A stretch of DNA of 64,000 nucleotides from Brucella pseudogrignonensis (GTDB lineage: Bacteria; Pseudomonadota; Alphaproteobacteria; Rhizobiales; Rhizobiaceae). The stretch covers positions 434,001-498,000 of the forward strand of contig NZ_JAVLAT010000001.1 of assembly GCF_032190615.1 (NCBI RefSeq), read 5' to 3'. Positions 38,614 through 49,738 of this stretch are shown in pieces (the stretch's first letter is position 1; each line of letters begins with the position of its first letter). The position numbers and the translations under genes are program-made. The notes beneath the pieces are model-generated. The model saw only the letters and a program-made list of their open reading frames with translations. It was not told where the DNA came from and ran no database searches.

Positions 38614-39549
38614 TTAAAGTGCCCAAGGGGCCGAAATATTTGGACGAACGGTCACCATATCCGAATTATCAAAATTGCGACGAACACCACTTGCTTCAAC
38701 AATATCGTAATTCGATTTGTCAGCAAGAAGCGCCTTTACTGTTTCGGCATTCAGCCTGTGACCACCGCGATATGACCGGAAACAGCCAATGAAAGGCAGC
38801 CCAGCGAGCGCAAGATCGCCCACGGCATCCAGTGTCTTATGGCGTACGAACTCATCTTTAAAACGCAGGCCACCCGGATTTATAACCGAATTATCGTCGC
38901 CAATGACAAGCGAGTTATCAAGCGAAGAACCGAGCGCCAAACCAGCCGCCCACAGCCGTTCAACATCTTTCATGAAGCCGAAAGTACGTGCAGTGGAGAT
39001 GTCCTTACGGAAGGCCTCTTCATTGATGTCATTGGCGTATTTCTGACGACCAATCAGCGGACACTCAAAATCGATTTCGACTTCGTAACGAGTCCCCGAA
39101 TAGGGCTGAAACTCCCCCCATGATCCGCCTGCTTCCACGCGCACTGTTTTGAGAATACGAATGAACCGACGCTTGGCGTCTTGCGTAACAATACCAGCTT
39201 CATCGAACGCATCAATAAAACGCGCGGAGGTGCCATCAAGAATCGGAACTTCTGGCCCTTCAATCTCGACAATAAGATTATCAATACCCAGGGCGGCAAT
39301 CGCTGCCATCAGATGCTCAACTGTATTGATTCGCGCTTCCTGCGGTCCAAGAGCCGTACAGAGATCAGTTGCACCAATCTCGGAGGCATGAGCGCGCGTA
39401 TCCGGCGCATCCTTAATATCAGAACGGCGGAAGATAATTCCGATATTGACGTCTGCTGGCAAAAACGTAGCCGATGCACTTGTACCGCCATGGACACCTA
39501 CGCCCGACAACGTGAAAACACGGCCAATTGTCTTTTGATAAACGTTCAA
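38614..39549 (-). CDS. lpxC: UDP-3-O-acyl-N-acetylglucosamine deacetylase
   Basis: The committed, zinc-dependent step of lipid A synthesis. With a TTG start at 39549 the protein is 311 residues and begins MNVYQKTIG, where the family normally begins. An ATG at 39591 gives a 14-residue extension that looks unlike the family. Zinc ligands are H79 (VEHLMAA), H237 and D241 (HKTLDAVGDLAL); H264 (RGGHRLNAE) is catalytic. A terminator separates it from ftsZ, so it has its own promoter. Confidence 0.94.
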   Translation of the reverse strand: MNVYQKTIGRVFTLSGVGVHGGTSASATFLPADVNIGIIFRRSDIKDAPDTRAHASEIGATDLCTALGPQEARINTVEHLMAAIAALGIDNLIVEIEGPEVPILDGTSARFIDAFDEAGIVTQDAKRRFIRILKTVRVEAGGSWGEFQPYSGTRYEVEIDFECPLIGRQKYANDINEEAFRKDISTARTFGFMKDVERLWAAGLALGSSLDNSLVIGDDNSVINPGGLRFKDEFVRHKTLDAVGDLALAGLPFIGCFRSYRGGHRLNAETVKALLADKSNYDIVEASGVRRNFDNSDMVTVRPNISAPWAL

Positions 39550-39789
39550 AACGGGGTCCAATCTATCTTTTTTTAATGCGCGATGCAGCATCCTGCCAAG
39601 GTCTTTTCAGCGGGCAAATCAACGTAACCGAGCTTTCTTCATGTCCCTTAAATAAAAGAGATATGGCAAAAATGAGCTACCGCTACGCAGAAACATCGCC
39701 CGCAGATATGAAAGCATTGGCTACAAATAGTAGTTGCGGGGAACCGATCAAAATCACGCTTTCTTACAACATATAACGAAGCGCCAATG

Positions 39790-39822
39790 AAAAAAGCCGC
39801 AAGGAATTCCTTGCGGCTTTTA
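39790..39822 (-). terminator. Terminator of ftsZ
   Basis: The perfect palindrome GCCGCAAGGAATTCCTTGCGGC cannot be shown in full here, but spans 39796-39817, with arms GCCGCAAGG and CCTTGCGGC. It is followed in minus sense by T6. It ends the ddl-ftsQ-ftsA-ftsZ transcript. Confidence 0.92.
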
Positions 39823-39843
39823 AATTCAACCAACGTTTACTGA

Positions 39844-41565
39844 TCAGTTTGACTGACGGCGCAGGAACGCTGGAATTTCGAGCTGGTCTTCTTCCGAAGC
39901 AGCGCGTGGCTGTGGACGGCCCTGATCGTCAAGCTGGCCGCGACGCGGTGCATAGATCGAAGCATCCTGCTGCATTGGGCGGCGCTGCTCTGGCTGACGC
40001 ATCGCAGGTTCGCGCTGCTGAGCTGGCTCAAGGCGAGCTGCTGGCTGCTCTTCTTCACGACGGGTCAGACCACGTGTCAGGCGGGAAAGCAGACCCATTG
40101 GACCGCGTTCTTCCTGAACAGGCTGCTGAGGCGCTGCACGACGTGCATTGATCTCAGCCTGTGCAACAGGTGGGAAATCAGAAACAGCTGGCATACGCGG
40201 AGCAGGACGTGGCTGAGGAGCCGGTTCTGCATGCATCTGCTGTGGCTGCTGATAAGCCTGTGGCTGCATTGCCTGAGCAGTTGCCTGATTGTGATGCATC
40301 TGCGGCTGTGGAGCGACTGGACGAGCAACAGGTGCGCGTTCAAAGCTTTCAGCAGCAGGCGCCTGGAAAATACGGCTCTGCGGGCGGAACTCAGGAGCAG
40401 CAGAAGCGGCGGGCGCTACTGGTGCAGCTGGAATTTCAGTTTCGATCGACTGAGCAACTGGCGCAGGCTGTTCAACCTGACGTGGCTGTTCAGCGACTGG
40501 AGGACGAAGAATGCCATGTGGAGCCATTGGCTTTGCCTGCTGGGCAACTGGCTTTACCGGCTGGCGAAATTCCAGCGGCGCAGGCGCCGCATCTCCGATC
40601 TTCTTGTCGATGCCAGTGGCAACAACAGAGACGCGAATAACGCCTTCCAAGCCTTCATCAAAAGTAGCGCCAAGGATAATGTTGGCTTCAGGATCAACTT
40701 CTTCACGGATACGTGTCGCAGCTTCATCGACTTCAAACAGAGTCATATCGCGACCACCGGTGATCGAGATGAGAAGACCCTTTGCACCGCGCATCGAGGT
40801 TTCATCGAGCAGCGGGTTAGCAATCGCAGCTTCTGCAGCAGCCATTGCACGGCCTTCGCCGGAAGCTTCGCCAGTGCCCATCATCGCCTTGCCCATTTCG
40901 CGCATAACCGAGCGAACGTCAGCAAAGTCGAGGTTGATGAGGCCTTCCTTGACCATCAGATCGGTGATGCAGGCAACACCCGAATAGAGCACCTGATCCG
41001 CCATTGCGAAAGCATCAGCGAAGGTGGTCTTGTCGTTGGCAATGCGGAAGAGGTTCTGGTTTGGAATGACGATAAGCGTATCGACGTTCTTCTGCAGTTC
41101 TTCGATGCCGAGCTCAGCCGTCTTCATGCGGCGAGCACCTTCAAAATGGAAAGGCTTTGTTACGACGCCGACAGTGAGGATACCGCGTTCGCGTGCAGCG
41201 CGTGCCACAACAGGAGCCGCACCCGTACCGGTGCCGCCGCCCATACCGGCAGTGACGAAGCACATATGCGTGCCATTGAGGTGGTCGACGATTTCGTCGA
41301 TGCATTCTTCAGCAGCTGCGCGACCAACTTCAGGCTGCGAACCAGCACCGAGACCTTCGGTGACAGCTGCGCCGAGCTGGATCATGCGTTCGGACTTCGA
41401 CATGGTCAAAGCCTGCGCGTCAGTGTTCGCGACAACAAAATCCACACCGCGCAAACCGGCATTGATCATGTTGTTGACCGCGTTGCCGCCACCGCCACCG
41501 ACACCGAACACGGTGATGCGAGGCTTCAGCTCGGTAATGTCCGGCTTTTGCAGATTAATTGTCAT
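39844..41565 (-). CDS. ftsZ: Cell division GTPase FtsZ
   Basis: A 573-residue tubulin homologue. The GTPase domain is residues 10-320, with the GTP loop GGGTGTG at 109-115 and NTDAQAL at 48-54. A very long Pro/Gln/Ala/Arg-rich linker (about 320-560) follows. The conserved tail [10 protein letters not shown] binds FtsA and other partners. The long linker is normal for Rhizobiales. It lies 106 bp behind ftsA and ends in a terminator. Confidence 0.98.
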   Translation of the reverse strand: MTINLQKPDITELKPRITVFGVGGGGGNAVNNMINAGLRGVDFVVANTDAQALTMSKSERMIQLGAAVTEGLGAGSQPEVGRAAAEECIDEIVDHLNGTHMCFVTAGMGGGTGTGAAPVVARAARERGILTVGVVTKPFHFEGARRMKTAELGIEELQKNVDTLIVIPNQNLFRIANDKTTFADAFAMADQVLYSGVACITDLMVKEGLINLDFADVRSVMREMGKAMMGTGEASGEGRAMAAAEAAIANPLLDETSMRGAKGLLISITGGRDMTLFEVDEAATRIREEVDPEANIILGATFDEGLEGVIRVSVVATGIDKKIGDAAPAPLEFRQPVKPVAQQAKPMAPHGILRPPVAEQPRQVEQPAPVAQSIETEIPAAPVAPAASAAPEFRPQSRIFQAPAAESFERAPVARPVAPQPQMHHNQATAQAMQPQAYQQPQQMHAEPAPQPRPAPRMPAVSDFPPVAQAEINARRAAPQQPVQEERGPMGLLSRLTRGLTRREEEQPAARLEPAQQREPAMRQPEQRRPMQQDASIYAPRRGQLDDQGRPQPRAASEEDQLEIPAFLRRQSN

Positions 41566-41671
41566 GGTTCTCGTTCCTCTTAAAGCCTCACACCGCTTCG
41601 CCGCCGCGGTGCTAATTGGTTATTACGCTGATGGTTACGCCCACATCACGCAATGAAATCACTCAGTGTAC

Positions 41672-42994
41672 TCAAAAACTCTCTCTCAGCCATTGGCCGA
41701 CACGCTGAATTCGCCCGCCCGTACCAGTCATAAGACCGGAGGAAGCTGCTTTCACCGACCGTTCTTCAATGCCTGCCACTTGCGGGTAGATCAGAAGTCC
41801 AACAGTCGCGGAGAAAGCCGCACCCTTAGCCGCTTCAGGCAATCCCGCTATTCCTAGCGGACGCCCGATACGCACATTCCTTGCAAGTATCCGTCTGGCT
41901 GCTTCTGGCATGCCCGGCAGCTGGCTTGCGCCACCTGTCAGCACCACACGCTTCCCAACGATGTGTCCGAGGCCCGACTGGTTCAGCCTGTCGCGAACCA
42001 GTTCAAGCGTTTCTTCCACACGTGCACGGATGATCCGCGTCAAAACCGAACGCGGATATTGATTGGGTACATCACGCTCGTCATCGCCAATTGGCGGAAC
42101 CGAGATGAGATCGCGGTCGTCAGCTGCACTTGGCAGCGCCGAGCCATACATAACCTTAAGGCGTTCAGCATCTTCCATCCGTGTGGAGAAGCCGCGTGCC
42201 ACATCCATGGTGACGTGCGAACCGCCGATAGCAACTGCATCAGCATGAATAAACTTACCTTCAGAGAAGACAGAAATCGTGGTCGTGCCGCCGCCCATAT
42301 CGATGCAGGCCGCACCCATTTCAGCTTCGTCACCAACGAGCGCTGCAAGGCCGCTCGCATAAGGTGTCGCGACGATTGCCTCGACCGAAAGGTGACAACG
42401 ATTGATACACAATTCGAGATTACGAAGCGGTGCCGCATCAGCCGTCAGCACATGCATGTCGACGCCAAGGCTGTCGCCCAGCATGCCAAGCGGATCGCGA
42501 ATACCGCGCTCGCCGTCAAGCGTATAGCCAACGGGCAGCGAATGTACGAGGTGGCGTTCAGCAGCAAGCGCCTGCTTTGCGCCCGCCGCCAGTACGCGGC
42601 GAATATCTGTCTGTTCAACCTCATGACCGCCGAGATTAACGCTCGCAGTAAACGTCTCACTCTTCAAACGGCCAGCAGAAATATTCACGATGAGGCTATC
42701 AACCGTCAGGCCAGCCATACGCTCAGCAGCATCCACTGCGAGGCGGATTGACTGTTCAGCCGCATCGAGATCAATAATCACGCCAGACTTCACACCACGC
42801 GAACGCTGATGGCCAATGCCAAGCACTTCCATGCGATGCGTGCGACCCGGAAGAAGCGCACCCGCTTCATGCGGACGCAGACGCGCGATCACGCAGGAAA
42901 CCTTACTAGAACCAACATCCAGAACTGTCAGCAGGCGCACCTTGCGCCCTGCACTTCCAGCTTGTGATGAACCTTTTCCGCCAAGAATACTCAT
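41672..42994 (-). CDS. ftsA: Cell division protein FtsA
   Basis: The 440-residue actin-like protein anchors FtsZ to the membrane. Visible motifs are VLDVGSSKVSCVIARL (phosphate 1), CIDMGGGTTTISVFSEGK (phosphate 2) and VVLTGGASQLPGM (adenosine). The C-terminal IQRVGQWLRESF is the amphipathic membrane-targeting helix. It overlaps the ftsQ end by 4 bases. Confidence 0.97.
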   Translation of the reverse strand: MSILGGKGSSQAGSAGRKVRLLTVLDVGSSKVSCVIARLRPHEAGALLPGRTHRMEVLGIGHQRSRGVKSGVIIDLDAAEQSIRLAVDAAERMAGLTVDSLIVNISAGRLKSETFTASVNLGGHEVEQTDIRRVLAAGAKQALAAERHLVHSLPVGYTLDGERGIRDPLGMLGDSLGVDMHVLTADAAPLRNLELCINRCHLSVEAIVATPYASGLAALVGDEAEMGAACIDMGGGTTTISVFSEGKFIHADAVAIGGSHVTMDVARGFSTRMEDAERLKVMYGSALPSAADDRDLISVPPIGDDERDVPNQYPRSVLTRIIRARVEETLELVRDRLNQSGLGHIVGKRVVLTGGASQLPGMPEAARRILARNVRIGRPLGIAGLPEAAKGAAFSATVGLLIYPQVAGIEERSVKAASSGLMTGTGGRIQRVGQWLRESF

Positions 42995-43917
42995 ACGCGT
43001 TTCCCCGTGCGGGCTAATTCTTTTTTACGATCTGCCAGAAACTTCTCACGCTGCTCCATGCCACTCGCCGTCAACTGCACCGTGACGCGATCATCAAGAC
43101 GCATATCGACCGCAGCAATATCGCGCGACAACAGATGCTTTTCGCTATCCATCTTTTCGACTTCAGCAAGAGCCTTCATCGGATCATTTTCCGGCAGCAT
43201 GATGCGAACGCCGTTTTCCAGCAGAATGTCCCAACGGCGATCAGCAACACGAATATATGCACGAACCTTGCCAGCCAGCGCAGGATAGGCGGCAACCTCG
43301 TCCACGAAGCCCTTAACGCGTTTTTCAGCACCCGCACCGACGACTAGCGGGAGAGCGTTGTAACGGCCCGGCCGGAACGGAACGATTGTATCACCCGCCG
43401 AATCAATCAGCGAAAGCTCCTGACCATTCTGCCAGACCGCGAAAGCTTTACGCTCTTCAAGCGACACCAGCAGAGTACCCGGATAAACCTTGCGCACTTC
43501 TGCGCTTTCAACCCAGGGAAGCTTCGCAATCGCCTGACGCGCAGCCTCAGCACTCAAGCCAACGAGCGATGTTTCACCGTCCAACTCAAGCTGACCGAGA
43601 ATATCAATATCGGAGGTCTCGTTGTTACCAACGACCTTCACCTCTTCAATTGCAAAACCGAGAGTCGAGGCAGTTGCCTTGACCATGTTTTCGGAATGAC
43701 CACCAAGAACCATGCCGTAAACGCCGGTTGCGCCAAGAAAGCCGAGCATACCAATCGTGCCAGCATAGCGCGGAACGTTGATATTGCCCTGAAACAAACG
43801 AACAGCAAAGCGGAAGGGCTTGCGCAGAAAGCGCGGCAGAACAAAGGCTGCACCCGATGCATCACGCATCGCGCCAGAACGCCTGTATTCATGTGATCTG
43901 CCGTTTAACGCAAACAA
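42991..43917 (-). CDS. ftsQ: Cell division protein FtsQ
   Basis: A 308-residue bitopic divisome protein with one transmembrane helix (about residues 50-70), a POTRA domain starting near [16 protein letters not shown], and the FtsQ beta domain. The start is decided by the signal: TTG at 43917 with a perfect GGAGGA six bases ahead, inside the ddl coding end (13-bp overlap). An in-frame start further upstream has no such site. The overlap implies translational coupling with ddl. Confidence 0.93.
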   Translation of the reverse strand: MFALNGRSHEYRRSGAMRDASGAAFVLPRFLRKPFRFAVRLFQGNINVPRYAGTIGMLGFLGATGVYGMVLGGHSENMVKATASTLGFAIEEVKVVGNNETSDIDILGQLELDGETSLVGLSAEAARQAIAKLPWVESAEVRKVYPGTLLVSLEERKAFAVWQNGQELSLIDSAGDTIVPFRPGRYNALPLVVGAGAEKRVKGFVDEVAAYPALAGKVRAYIRVADRRWDILLENGVRIMLPENDPMKALAEVEKMDSEKHLLSRDIAAVDMRLDDRVTVQLTASGMEQREKFLADRKKELARTGKRV

Positions 43918-44852
43918 GACGCGTCCTCCACCAACCAACTCAACAATTCACCAAAAGAGATACCCGCCGCTTTCGCGATATCAGGTACGAGCGAGGTAGG
44001 AGTCATTCCCGGCTGAGTATTAACTTCCAGCCAAATAACTTCGCCTTCTTCGGAAAAACGGTCATCGAAACGGAAGTCTGACCTGCTTACGCCCCGACAC
44101 CCGATTGCCCGATGCGCCGTAAGTGCCATTGTTTGTATTTTTTGGTAAATATTTGGTAAAATTTTTGCCGGACATACGTGAGTTGATGCTCCAGGCACAT
44201 ATTTTGAATCAAAATCGTAGAACTGATGCCCTACCGGAATGATCTCGCAGACATCCATCGCGCGATCACCCATCACGGCGCAGGTCAGCTCACGACCCGG
44301 AATGTATTTTTCGACCAAAACATCCGCACCATAATTCCACTCGGCTGAGCTGATGATTTGCGGAGGATGAGTCTGATCTTCCTGAACGATGACAACACCG
44401 AAGCTTGAACCTTCTTTTACAGGCTTCACCACATAAGGCGGCTGCATCGGATGCTCATTGCCGATTTCAAAACGATTCATCAGGCGTGAAGGCGCAACAG
44501 CAACACCAGCAGCAGCCGCAACCGTCTTCGCACGACCCTTATCCATAGCGAGCGCGGAAGCCAGCACACCGGAATGCGTGTAAGGAATTTGGAGATATTC
44601 AAGGATACCCTGAATGGTGCCATCTTCACCAAACGGACCGTGCAGCGCATTGAACGCCACATCAGGCTTCAACTCAGCGAGAACACTGGCAACATTCCGG
44701 TTAACATCAACACGCGTAACGCAGTAGCCGCACTCTTCGAGAGCAGTTGCACAAGCAGCACCAGACGACAGGCTGACAGGACGCTCTGAAGAGAAGCCGC
44801 CCATCAAAACGGCAACATGCTTTACAGCCTTCTGTCCAGCCACGTTAGTCAT
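43905..44852 (-). CDS. ddl: D-alanine--D-alanine ligase
   Basis: A 315-residue ATP-grasp ligase making the D-Ala-D-Ala dipeptide for MurF. Motifs include [45 protein letters not shown] and [12 protein letters not shown] with [13 protein letters not shown] at the end. It heads the ddl-ftsQ-ftsA-ftsZ unit. The 246-bp gap upstream contains a terminator for murB and five GANTC sites. Confidence 0.96.
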   Translation of the reverse strand: MTNVAGQKAVKHVAVLMGGFSSERPVSLSSGAACATALEECGYCVTRVDVNRNVASVLAELKPDVAFNALHGPFGEDGTIQGILEYLQIPYTHSGVLASALAMDKGRAKTVAAAAGVAVAPSRLMNRFEIGNEHPMQPPYVVKPVKEGSSFGVVIVQEDQTHPPQIISSAEWNYGADVLVEKYIPGRELTCAVMGDRAMDVCEIIPVGHQFYDFDSKYVPGASTHVCPAKILPNIYQKIQTMALTAHRAIGCRGVSRSDFRFDDRFSEEGEVIWLEVNTQPGMTPTSLVPDIAKAAGISFGELLSWLVEDASCLR

Positions 44853-44876
44853 CCCCTCTGCGCATCCCCTGCGCTC

Positions 44877-44993
44877 GAATCAAAAATAGAATCAGGATAG
44901 CCCGGCCACACTACGCAGCAGACACCCAAGTCAGAAAACTCTGACGAATCAAATCACTGTACGGTTAACCATAAAGAATCAGAGAGTTGATTC
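44877..44993. promoter_or_regulatory. Cluster of five GANTC (CcrM) sites upstream of ddl
   Basis: GAATC or GATTC occurs at 44877, 44889, 44946, 44976 and 44989, five sites in 117 bp, where chance gives about one per 256 bp. An inverted repeat GTCAGA-TCTGAC (44930-44945) lies among them, and two of the sites also form GAATCA/TGATTC arms (44976-44993). In Alphaproteobacteria such sites are methylated by CcrM and can be read by GcrA. The gap also must hold the ddl-ftsQAZ promoter. Confidence 0.6.
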
Positions 44994-45046
44994 CGTGGCA
45001 AGCCCCTATCAAAAGGGGAGCAACTTACGAACGACTCAATAAGCGC

Positions 45047-45082
45047 AAAAAAGCCCGGAATTTCAGTGGGAAATCCGGGCTT
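45047..45082 (-). terminator. Intrinsic terminator of murB
   Basis: AAGCCCGGA (45051-45059) and TCCGGGCTT (45074-45082) form a perfect 9-bp stem. In minus sense a T run (45052-45047) follows. It stands right behind murB and ends the rsmH-to-murB transcript. Confidence 0.92.
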
Positions 45083-45098
45083 CTTAAAATATTAATTT

Positions 45099-46052
45099 TT
45101 ATACGAATTCTTTCACTTCCTGCCCTTCACGGAATAAGCCAAGCCGCTTGATCTCCCAATGAAGGCGAATGCCGGAACTCTCATAAACCTTAGCGCGAAC
45201 TGTCTCGCCAAGCATTTCGAGATCATATCCGGTGGCGTCACCCGTATTGATCATGAAATTGCAGTGCATCTCAGACATCTGTGCACCACCGACGCGCAAG
45301 CCACGACAGCCAGCCTTGTCGATTTCTTTCCAAGCAGACGTGCCTTCAGGGTTTTTGAAGGTTGAGCCGCCAGTTTTCTCACGCACAGGCTGCACTGTCT
45401 CGCGGTGATTCTGCACCTCGTCCATCGCCTTCTGAATGTCTTCACGGTCGCCCGGAATACCTTCAAACAAGGCAGACGTGAAAATCAGATCAGGCGATGC
45501 CGAGGAATGGCGATAGGCATAACCCATGTCTGCATTGGACAGAATGTGCAGCTCACCCTTGCGGTCAAGCGCACGCACTTCCACTACGCGCTCGCGGGTT
45601 TCAACACCATTGGCACCGGCATTCATCCGCAACGCGCCGCCAATGCCACCGGGAATGCCGTGATAAAAATGGAAGCCTGCCAGATTAGCCTCAAGCGCGG
45701 CCGCCGCTACACGCTTATCAGGTGTTGCCGTGCCTGCCCTCAACCGCGTTTCCGACACCTGTTCGACACTGCCGAAGCCCTTGGCTGATAAACGCACCAC
45801 AAAGCCCGGAATACCACCGTCACGGACAAGAAGATTGGAGCCGATACCTACAACCAGAAGCGGAATCTCCTCTGGCACAGCTTGCAGAAACAAAGCCAAA
45901 TCTTCTTCATCTGCGGGCTGAAACAGAACCTGTGCAAGGCCACCGGCGCGGAACCATGTGATTTTGTCCATGCCGGTATCCGGCATCATTTTGCCACGCA
46001 GCCCCGACAGCCTGCCGTCGAGCTTCTTGAGAAGCGCTTCGCCGCTTTCCAT
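45099..46052 (-). CDS. murB: UDP-N-acetylenolpyruvylglucosamine reductase
   Basis: A 317-residue FAD enzyme that makes UDP-MurNAc. Visible motifs are [14 protein letters not shown] (FAD domain start), [31 protein letters not shown] and [10 protein letters not shown] with the catalytic serine. It is a type II-like MurB. The start overlaps the murC stop codon by one base, as TAATG. Confidence 0.96.
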   Translation of the reverse strand: MESGEALLKKLDGRLSGLRGKMMPDTGMDKITWFRAGGLAQVLFQPADEEDLALFLQAVPEEIPLLVVGIGSNLLVRDGGIPGFVVRLSAKGFGSVEQVSETRLRAGTATPDKRVAAAALEANLAGFHFYHGIPGGIGGALRMNAGANGVETRERVVEVRALDRKGELHILSNADMGYAYRHSSASPDLIFTSALFEGIPGDREDIQKAMDEVQNHRETVQPVREKTGGSTFKNPEGTSAWKEIDKAGCRGLRVGGAQMSEMHCNFMINTGDATGYDLEMLGETVRAKVYESSGIRLHWEIKRLGLFREGQEVKEFV

Positions 46053-47458
46053 TACTTTTCACCCTGTTCAGCCAGTTCTTTCGGAAGTGCATGCGCCCAT
46101 TGCGTGATATTGCCCGCACCGAGGAAAACCACGAAATCACCGGGTTCAGCAACAGATGCAACAAGTGGCGCCAATGTTTCTGGACCACTGGCATAACGTG
46201 CATCACGATGGCCCGCGGTCTTAATGCGCGAAACGAGCGTTTCCGAATTTACGCCTTCAATCGGGTCTTCGCCAGCCGTATACACGGGCGCAACGATAAC
46301 CGTATCGGCATCATTGAAGCACGCTGCAAATTCATCAAACAGGCTGTGCAGACGCGTATAGCGATGCGGCTGAACGATACCAACGACACGACCTTTGGTT
46401 GCTTCGCGTGCGGCTTTCAGCACCGCGCGAATTTCAACCGGATGGTGTCCATAGTCATCGAAAATCTCAACGCCATTCCACGAGCCCGTGTGGGTAAAGC
46501 GACGCTTCACACCGCCAAACGCGCCAAGACCACGACGAATATCATCGGCTGAAATGCCCAGCTCATGCGCAACCGCAATGGCCGCCGTTGCGTTGGAAAC
46601 ATTGTGCAGACCCGGCATCGGCAGACGCAGATCCTTGATCTCGGTCGTCTCACCCTTGCGCGAACGAATCAGCACATCAAATACGCTGACAGCGCCTTCC
46701 ATGCGATGATTGACAAAGCGCACATCTGCCTGCGGGTTCTGGCCATAGGTCACGATGCGACGATCCTCAATGCGGCTCACCAGAGCCTGCACTTCCGGGT
46801 GATCTAGGCACATCACGCCAAAACCATAGAACGGCACGTTCTCGACGAACTGTGCGAAAGCTGCACGCACATTGTCAAAGTTGCCGTAGTGATCGAGATG
46901 CTCAGGATCGATATTGGTAACAACCGCAATATCGGCTGGAAGCTTGAGGAACGTACCGTCGCTTTCATCCGCTTCGACAACCATCCAGTCACCGTCACCC
47001 ATACGGGCATTGGTGCCGTAGGCATTGATAATGCCGCCATTGATAACCGTCGGGTCAAGATGACCGGCATCAAGCAGCGCTGCGACCATTGATGTGGTCG
47101 TGGTCTTGCCATGCGTGCCGCCAATGGCAACCGCACGACGGAAACGCATCAGTTCAGCCAGCATTTCAGCACGGCGAACAATCGGCAGAAGCTTTTCGCG
47201 CGCAGCGGCCAGTTCCGGATTGGTCTTCTTGATTGCTGTAGAGACAACAATTACTTCTGCATCGCCAAGATTCTCAGCCTTATGGCCGACAAAGACTTCA
47301 ATGCCCTTCTCGCGCAGACGCTGCACATTGGCGCTATCCGACTGATCCGAGCCCTGAACCTTGTAGCCAAGATTGTGCAGCACTTCCGCAATGCCGCTCA
47401 TGCCAATGCCGCCGATCCCGATAAAATGGACAAGCCCGATGTTGAGCGGCATTTTCAT
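46052..47458 (-). CDS. murC: UDP-N-acetylmuramate--L-alanine ligase
   Basis: A 468-residue Mur ligase adding the first stem amino acid. The N-terminal Rossmann part reads [17 protein letters not shown]. The ATP loop is [12 protein letters not shown] (about 112-123), and the [10 protein letters not shown] motif is typical of MurC. Its start overlaps murG by 4 bases. Confidence 0.97.
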   Translation of the reverse strand: MKMPLNIGLVHFIGIGGIGMSGIAEVLHNLGYKVQGSDQSDSANVQRLREKGIEVFVGHKAENLGDAEVIVVSTAIKKTNPELAAAREKLLPIVRRAEMLAELMRFRRAVAIGGTHGKTTTTSMVAALLDAGHLDPTVINGGIINAYGTNARMGDGDWMVVEADESDGTFLKLPADIAVVTNIDPEHLDHYGNFDNVRAAFAQFVENVPFYGFGVMCLDHPEVQALVSRIEDRRIVTYGQNPQADVRFVNHRMEGAVSVFDVLIRSRKGETTEIKDLRLPMPGLHNVSNATAAIAVAHELGISADDIRRGLGAFGGVKRRFTHTGSWNGVEIFDDYGHHPVEIRAVLKAAREATKGRVVGIVQPHRYTRLHSLFDEFAACFNDADTVIVAPVYTAGEDPIEGVNSETLVSRIKTAGHRDARYASGPETLAPLVASVAEPGDFVVFLGAGNITQWAHALPKELAEQGEK

Positions 47459-48582
47459 GGCCGAGTTCCTTCTTTAAATTCCTGAACTGATTGTCCTGCT
47501 GCAATAGCCTCTGCAAGATCAGCAAGCAACTGCGCGGCATCAGGCTTACCAACGCTTTTTGCAGCTTTTGCCTGTTGTTCAAGCCTTTCCGGCTCGTTAA
47601 TCGCCGCACTAATTATGTCAGCCAGTCGCTGTGGCGTCAGCTCCGACTGCCGCATGACCTCGCAACCGCCAGCACGCGCAAGGGCTGCCGCATTCGCTGC
47701 CTGATCATGATCAAGCGCATGCGGGAAAGGCACCAGTATCGCCGGACGGCCAATCGCTGCTATTTCTGAAACAGTCGAAGCCCCCGAACGTGAAATGACA
47801 AAATGCGCATCGGCGATGCGTGCTGGCATATCGTTGAAGAACGGCGCAACATCCGCAAGAATACGCAGCTTCTGATAAGCAGCACGAACAGCCGCTTCAT
47901 CTTCTTTGCGGGCTTGCTGGGTAATCAGCAGCCTTGCCCGTTCACTCTCTGGCAAAAGCGCAATCGCTTCGGGAATAGCTTGTGAGAAAAACTGCGCACC
48001 CTGACTACCACCAAATACCAGCAGGCGAAAACGCTGGCCTTCTTTGGCTGGTCTATAGGATGTGTTGGCAGCAGCAAGCACCGGCGGGCGAACCGGATTT
48101 CCGGTCGCAATAATCTTTTCAGCAAAAGCGCCGCTTGTTTCTGGAAGAAACCCGCCAGCAATTGCCTTCACGCGCGAGGCGAGTCCCTTATTGGCACGGC
48201 CCATGACGGCATTCTGCTCATGCACCATTGTCGGGATGCCCATATTGCTTGCAGCATAAAGCGGCGGCAACGTTGGATAACCACCGAAGCCAGCAACCAG
48301 TTTCGGCTTCAACCGACGGAACAGTTTGCGACTATCAAGATTACCCTGCCACAACGACCAGAGCGTGCGTGCCAGCGCAATCGGATTGCGCCCGGCAATG
48401 GTAGCGGAACGGATCACATGCACATGATCTTCTGCAAATGCCCCGGCAAAGCGCTGCGCGCGCGCATCGGTTGCCAGATGCACATCCCAGCCACGAGACT
48501 TCAACTCATGCGCCAGTGCTTCGGCTGGAAACAGATGGCCGCCAGTTCCCCCGGCAGCCAATACGATTACGCCTTTGGCCAT
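47455..48582 (-). CDS. murG: UDP-GlcNAc:lipid I GlcNAc transferase
   Basis: A 375-residue GT-B glycosyltransferase that completes lipid II at the inner membrane. Motifs are [17 protein letters not shown] at the start, [11 protein letters not shown] and [13 protein letters not shown] in the middle, and [20 protein letters not shown] near the UDP-GlcNAc site. It is placed after ftsW with a 7-bp gap. Confidence 0.97.
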   Translation of the reverse strand: MAKGVIVLAAGGTGGHLFPAEALAHELKSRGWDVHLATDARAQRFAGAFAEDHVHVIRSATIAGRNPIALARTLWSLWQGNLDSRKLFRRLKPKLVAGFGGYPTLPPLYAASNMGIPTMVHEQNAVMGRANKGLASRVKAIAGGFLPETSGAFAEKIIATGNPVRPPVLAAANTSYRPAKEGQRFRLLVFGGSQGAQFFSQAIPEAIALLPESERARLLITQQARKEDEAAVRAAYQKLRILADVAPFFNDMPARIADAHFVISRSGASTVSEIAAIGRPAILVPFPHALDHDQAANAAALARAGGCEVMRQSELTPQRLADIISAAINEPERLEQQAKAAKSVGKPDAAQLLADLAEAIAAGQSVQEFKEGTRP

Positions 48583-48589
48583 AGTTCCC

Positions 48590-49738
48590 TCACAAAACCG
48601 GAATGCGCTCGCCCATGCTGACCGTATGCGTCATACGCGCTTCCGGACGACGGCGTGTCAGCGCCAGCAAAATGCCCATAGTGATTGCAATCGCTACAAG
48701 GGATGAACCACCATAAGAAATGAATGGCAGCGTCATGCCCTTTGCAGGCATCAAATGCAGATTAACCGCCATGTTAATGATCGACTGGAAGCCAAACAGG
48801 ATCACGATGCCAGAAACAGCAAGACGCGTAAAAGCATCGCGCTCACGAAGCGCAATCGACAAGCCACGGATCACGATAAACGCAAACAGTGCCATGATGA
48901 TCATGCAAAGAATAATGCCATATTCTTCGGCGGCTACCGAGAAGATAAAGTCGGTGTGACTATCAGGAATGATGCGCTTTACCGTACCTTCGCCCGGCCC
49001 CTGACCAAACCAGCCGCCACGCAAAATAGCTTCGCGACCTGCATCCACCTGAAACGTGTCGCCCTCGCCGGTCATAAAGCGGTTCACACGACCCGCAACG
49101 TGATCAAGCGTCATGTAAGCACCGAAAGCACCAACAACTGCGATGCCGCCAAGAACCAGAATCCAGAACATTGGCAGGCCAGCGAGAAAGAACATCGCGC
49201 CCCATGTGCCAGTGGTCAGCATGGTCTGCCCGAAGTCCGGCTGCAACATCAGCAATCCAGCTGTGACACAGAACAGTGCCATGGCTAGAAAATATCCCGG
49301 CATATGGCCACCGCGCTCGCGCTCCGAGAAAAGCCATGCGCAGATGACCACAAAAGCAGGCTTCATAAATTCGGACGGCTGAATAGAGACACCGGCAAGG
49401 CTGACCCAGCGACGTGCGCCCTTGATTTCGATGCCGACGAACAGCGCCGCAGCCATAAGAAACAGCGATGCGCAGAGCAGTATCAGTGCAAAACGCCTGA
49501 TCTGCCGGGGTGACAGAAATGACACACCGATCATAACGGCAACAGCCGGGATCATGAAAAATGTCTGTCGTTCCACGAAATGGAAGCTATCGAGGCCAAT
49601 GCGTTGTGCAACAGCAGGACTGGCCGCGAAGGAGAGCAGTACGCCAAGCCCCATCAGGGCCAGACATGCAGCCAGAAAGTAACGGTCGATTGTCCACCAC
49701 CAATTGGCGACAGCACCACGGTCAACGCGACTTACCAT
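48590..49738 (-). CDS. ftsW: Lipid II polymerase FtsW (SEDS family)
   Basis: A 382-residue SEDS protein with about 10 membrane helices. Motifs such as [20 protein letters not shown] and [13 protein letters not shown] are hallmarks of FtsW/RodA. Its place between murD and murG, and FtsI in the same cluster, make FtsW rather than RodA the right call. Start overlaps the murD stop by one base. Confidence 0.96.
   Translation of the reverse strand: MVSRVDRGAVANWWWTIDRYFLAACLALMGLGVLLSFAASPAVAQRIGLDSFHFVERQTFFMIPAVAVMIGVSFLSPRQIRRFALILLCASLFLMAAALFVGIEIKGARRWVSLAGVSIQPSEFMKPAFVVICAWLFSERERGGHMPGYFLAMALFCVTAGLLMLQPDFGQTMLTTGTWGAMFFLAGLPMFWILVLGGIAVVGAFGAYMTLDHVAGRVNRFMTGEGDTFQVDAGREAILRGGWFGQGPGEGTVKRIIPDSHTDFIFSVAAEEYGIILCMIIMALFAFIVIRGLSIALRERDAFTRLAVSGIVILFGFQSIINMAVNLHLMPAKGMTLPFISYGGSSLVAIAITMGILLALTRRRPEARMTHTVSMGERIPVL

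Noticed and set aside
40090..40450. Repetitive CAG/GCTG-rich stretch resembling a tandem repeat
   Set aside because: It is the coding sequence of the Pro/Gln-rich FtsZ linker without a fixed period.
40231..41583. 450-codon plus-strand open frame over ftsZ
   Set aside because: Antisense shadow of ftsZ. The codon composition mirrors the GTPase gene and no motif is recognisable.
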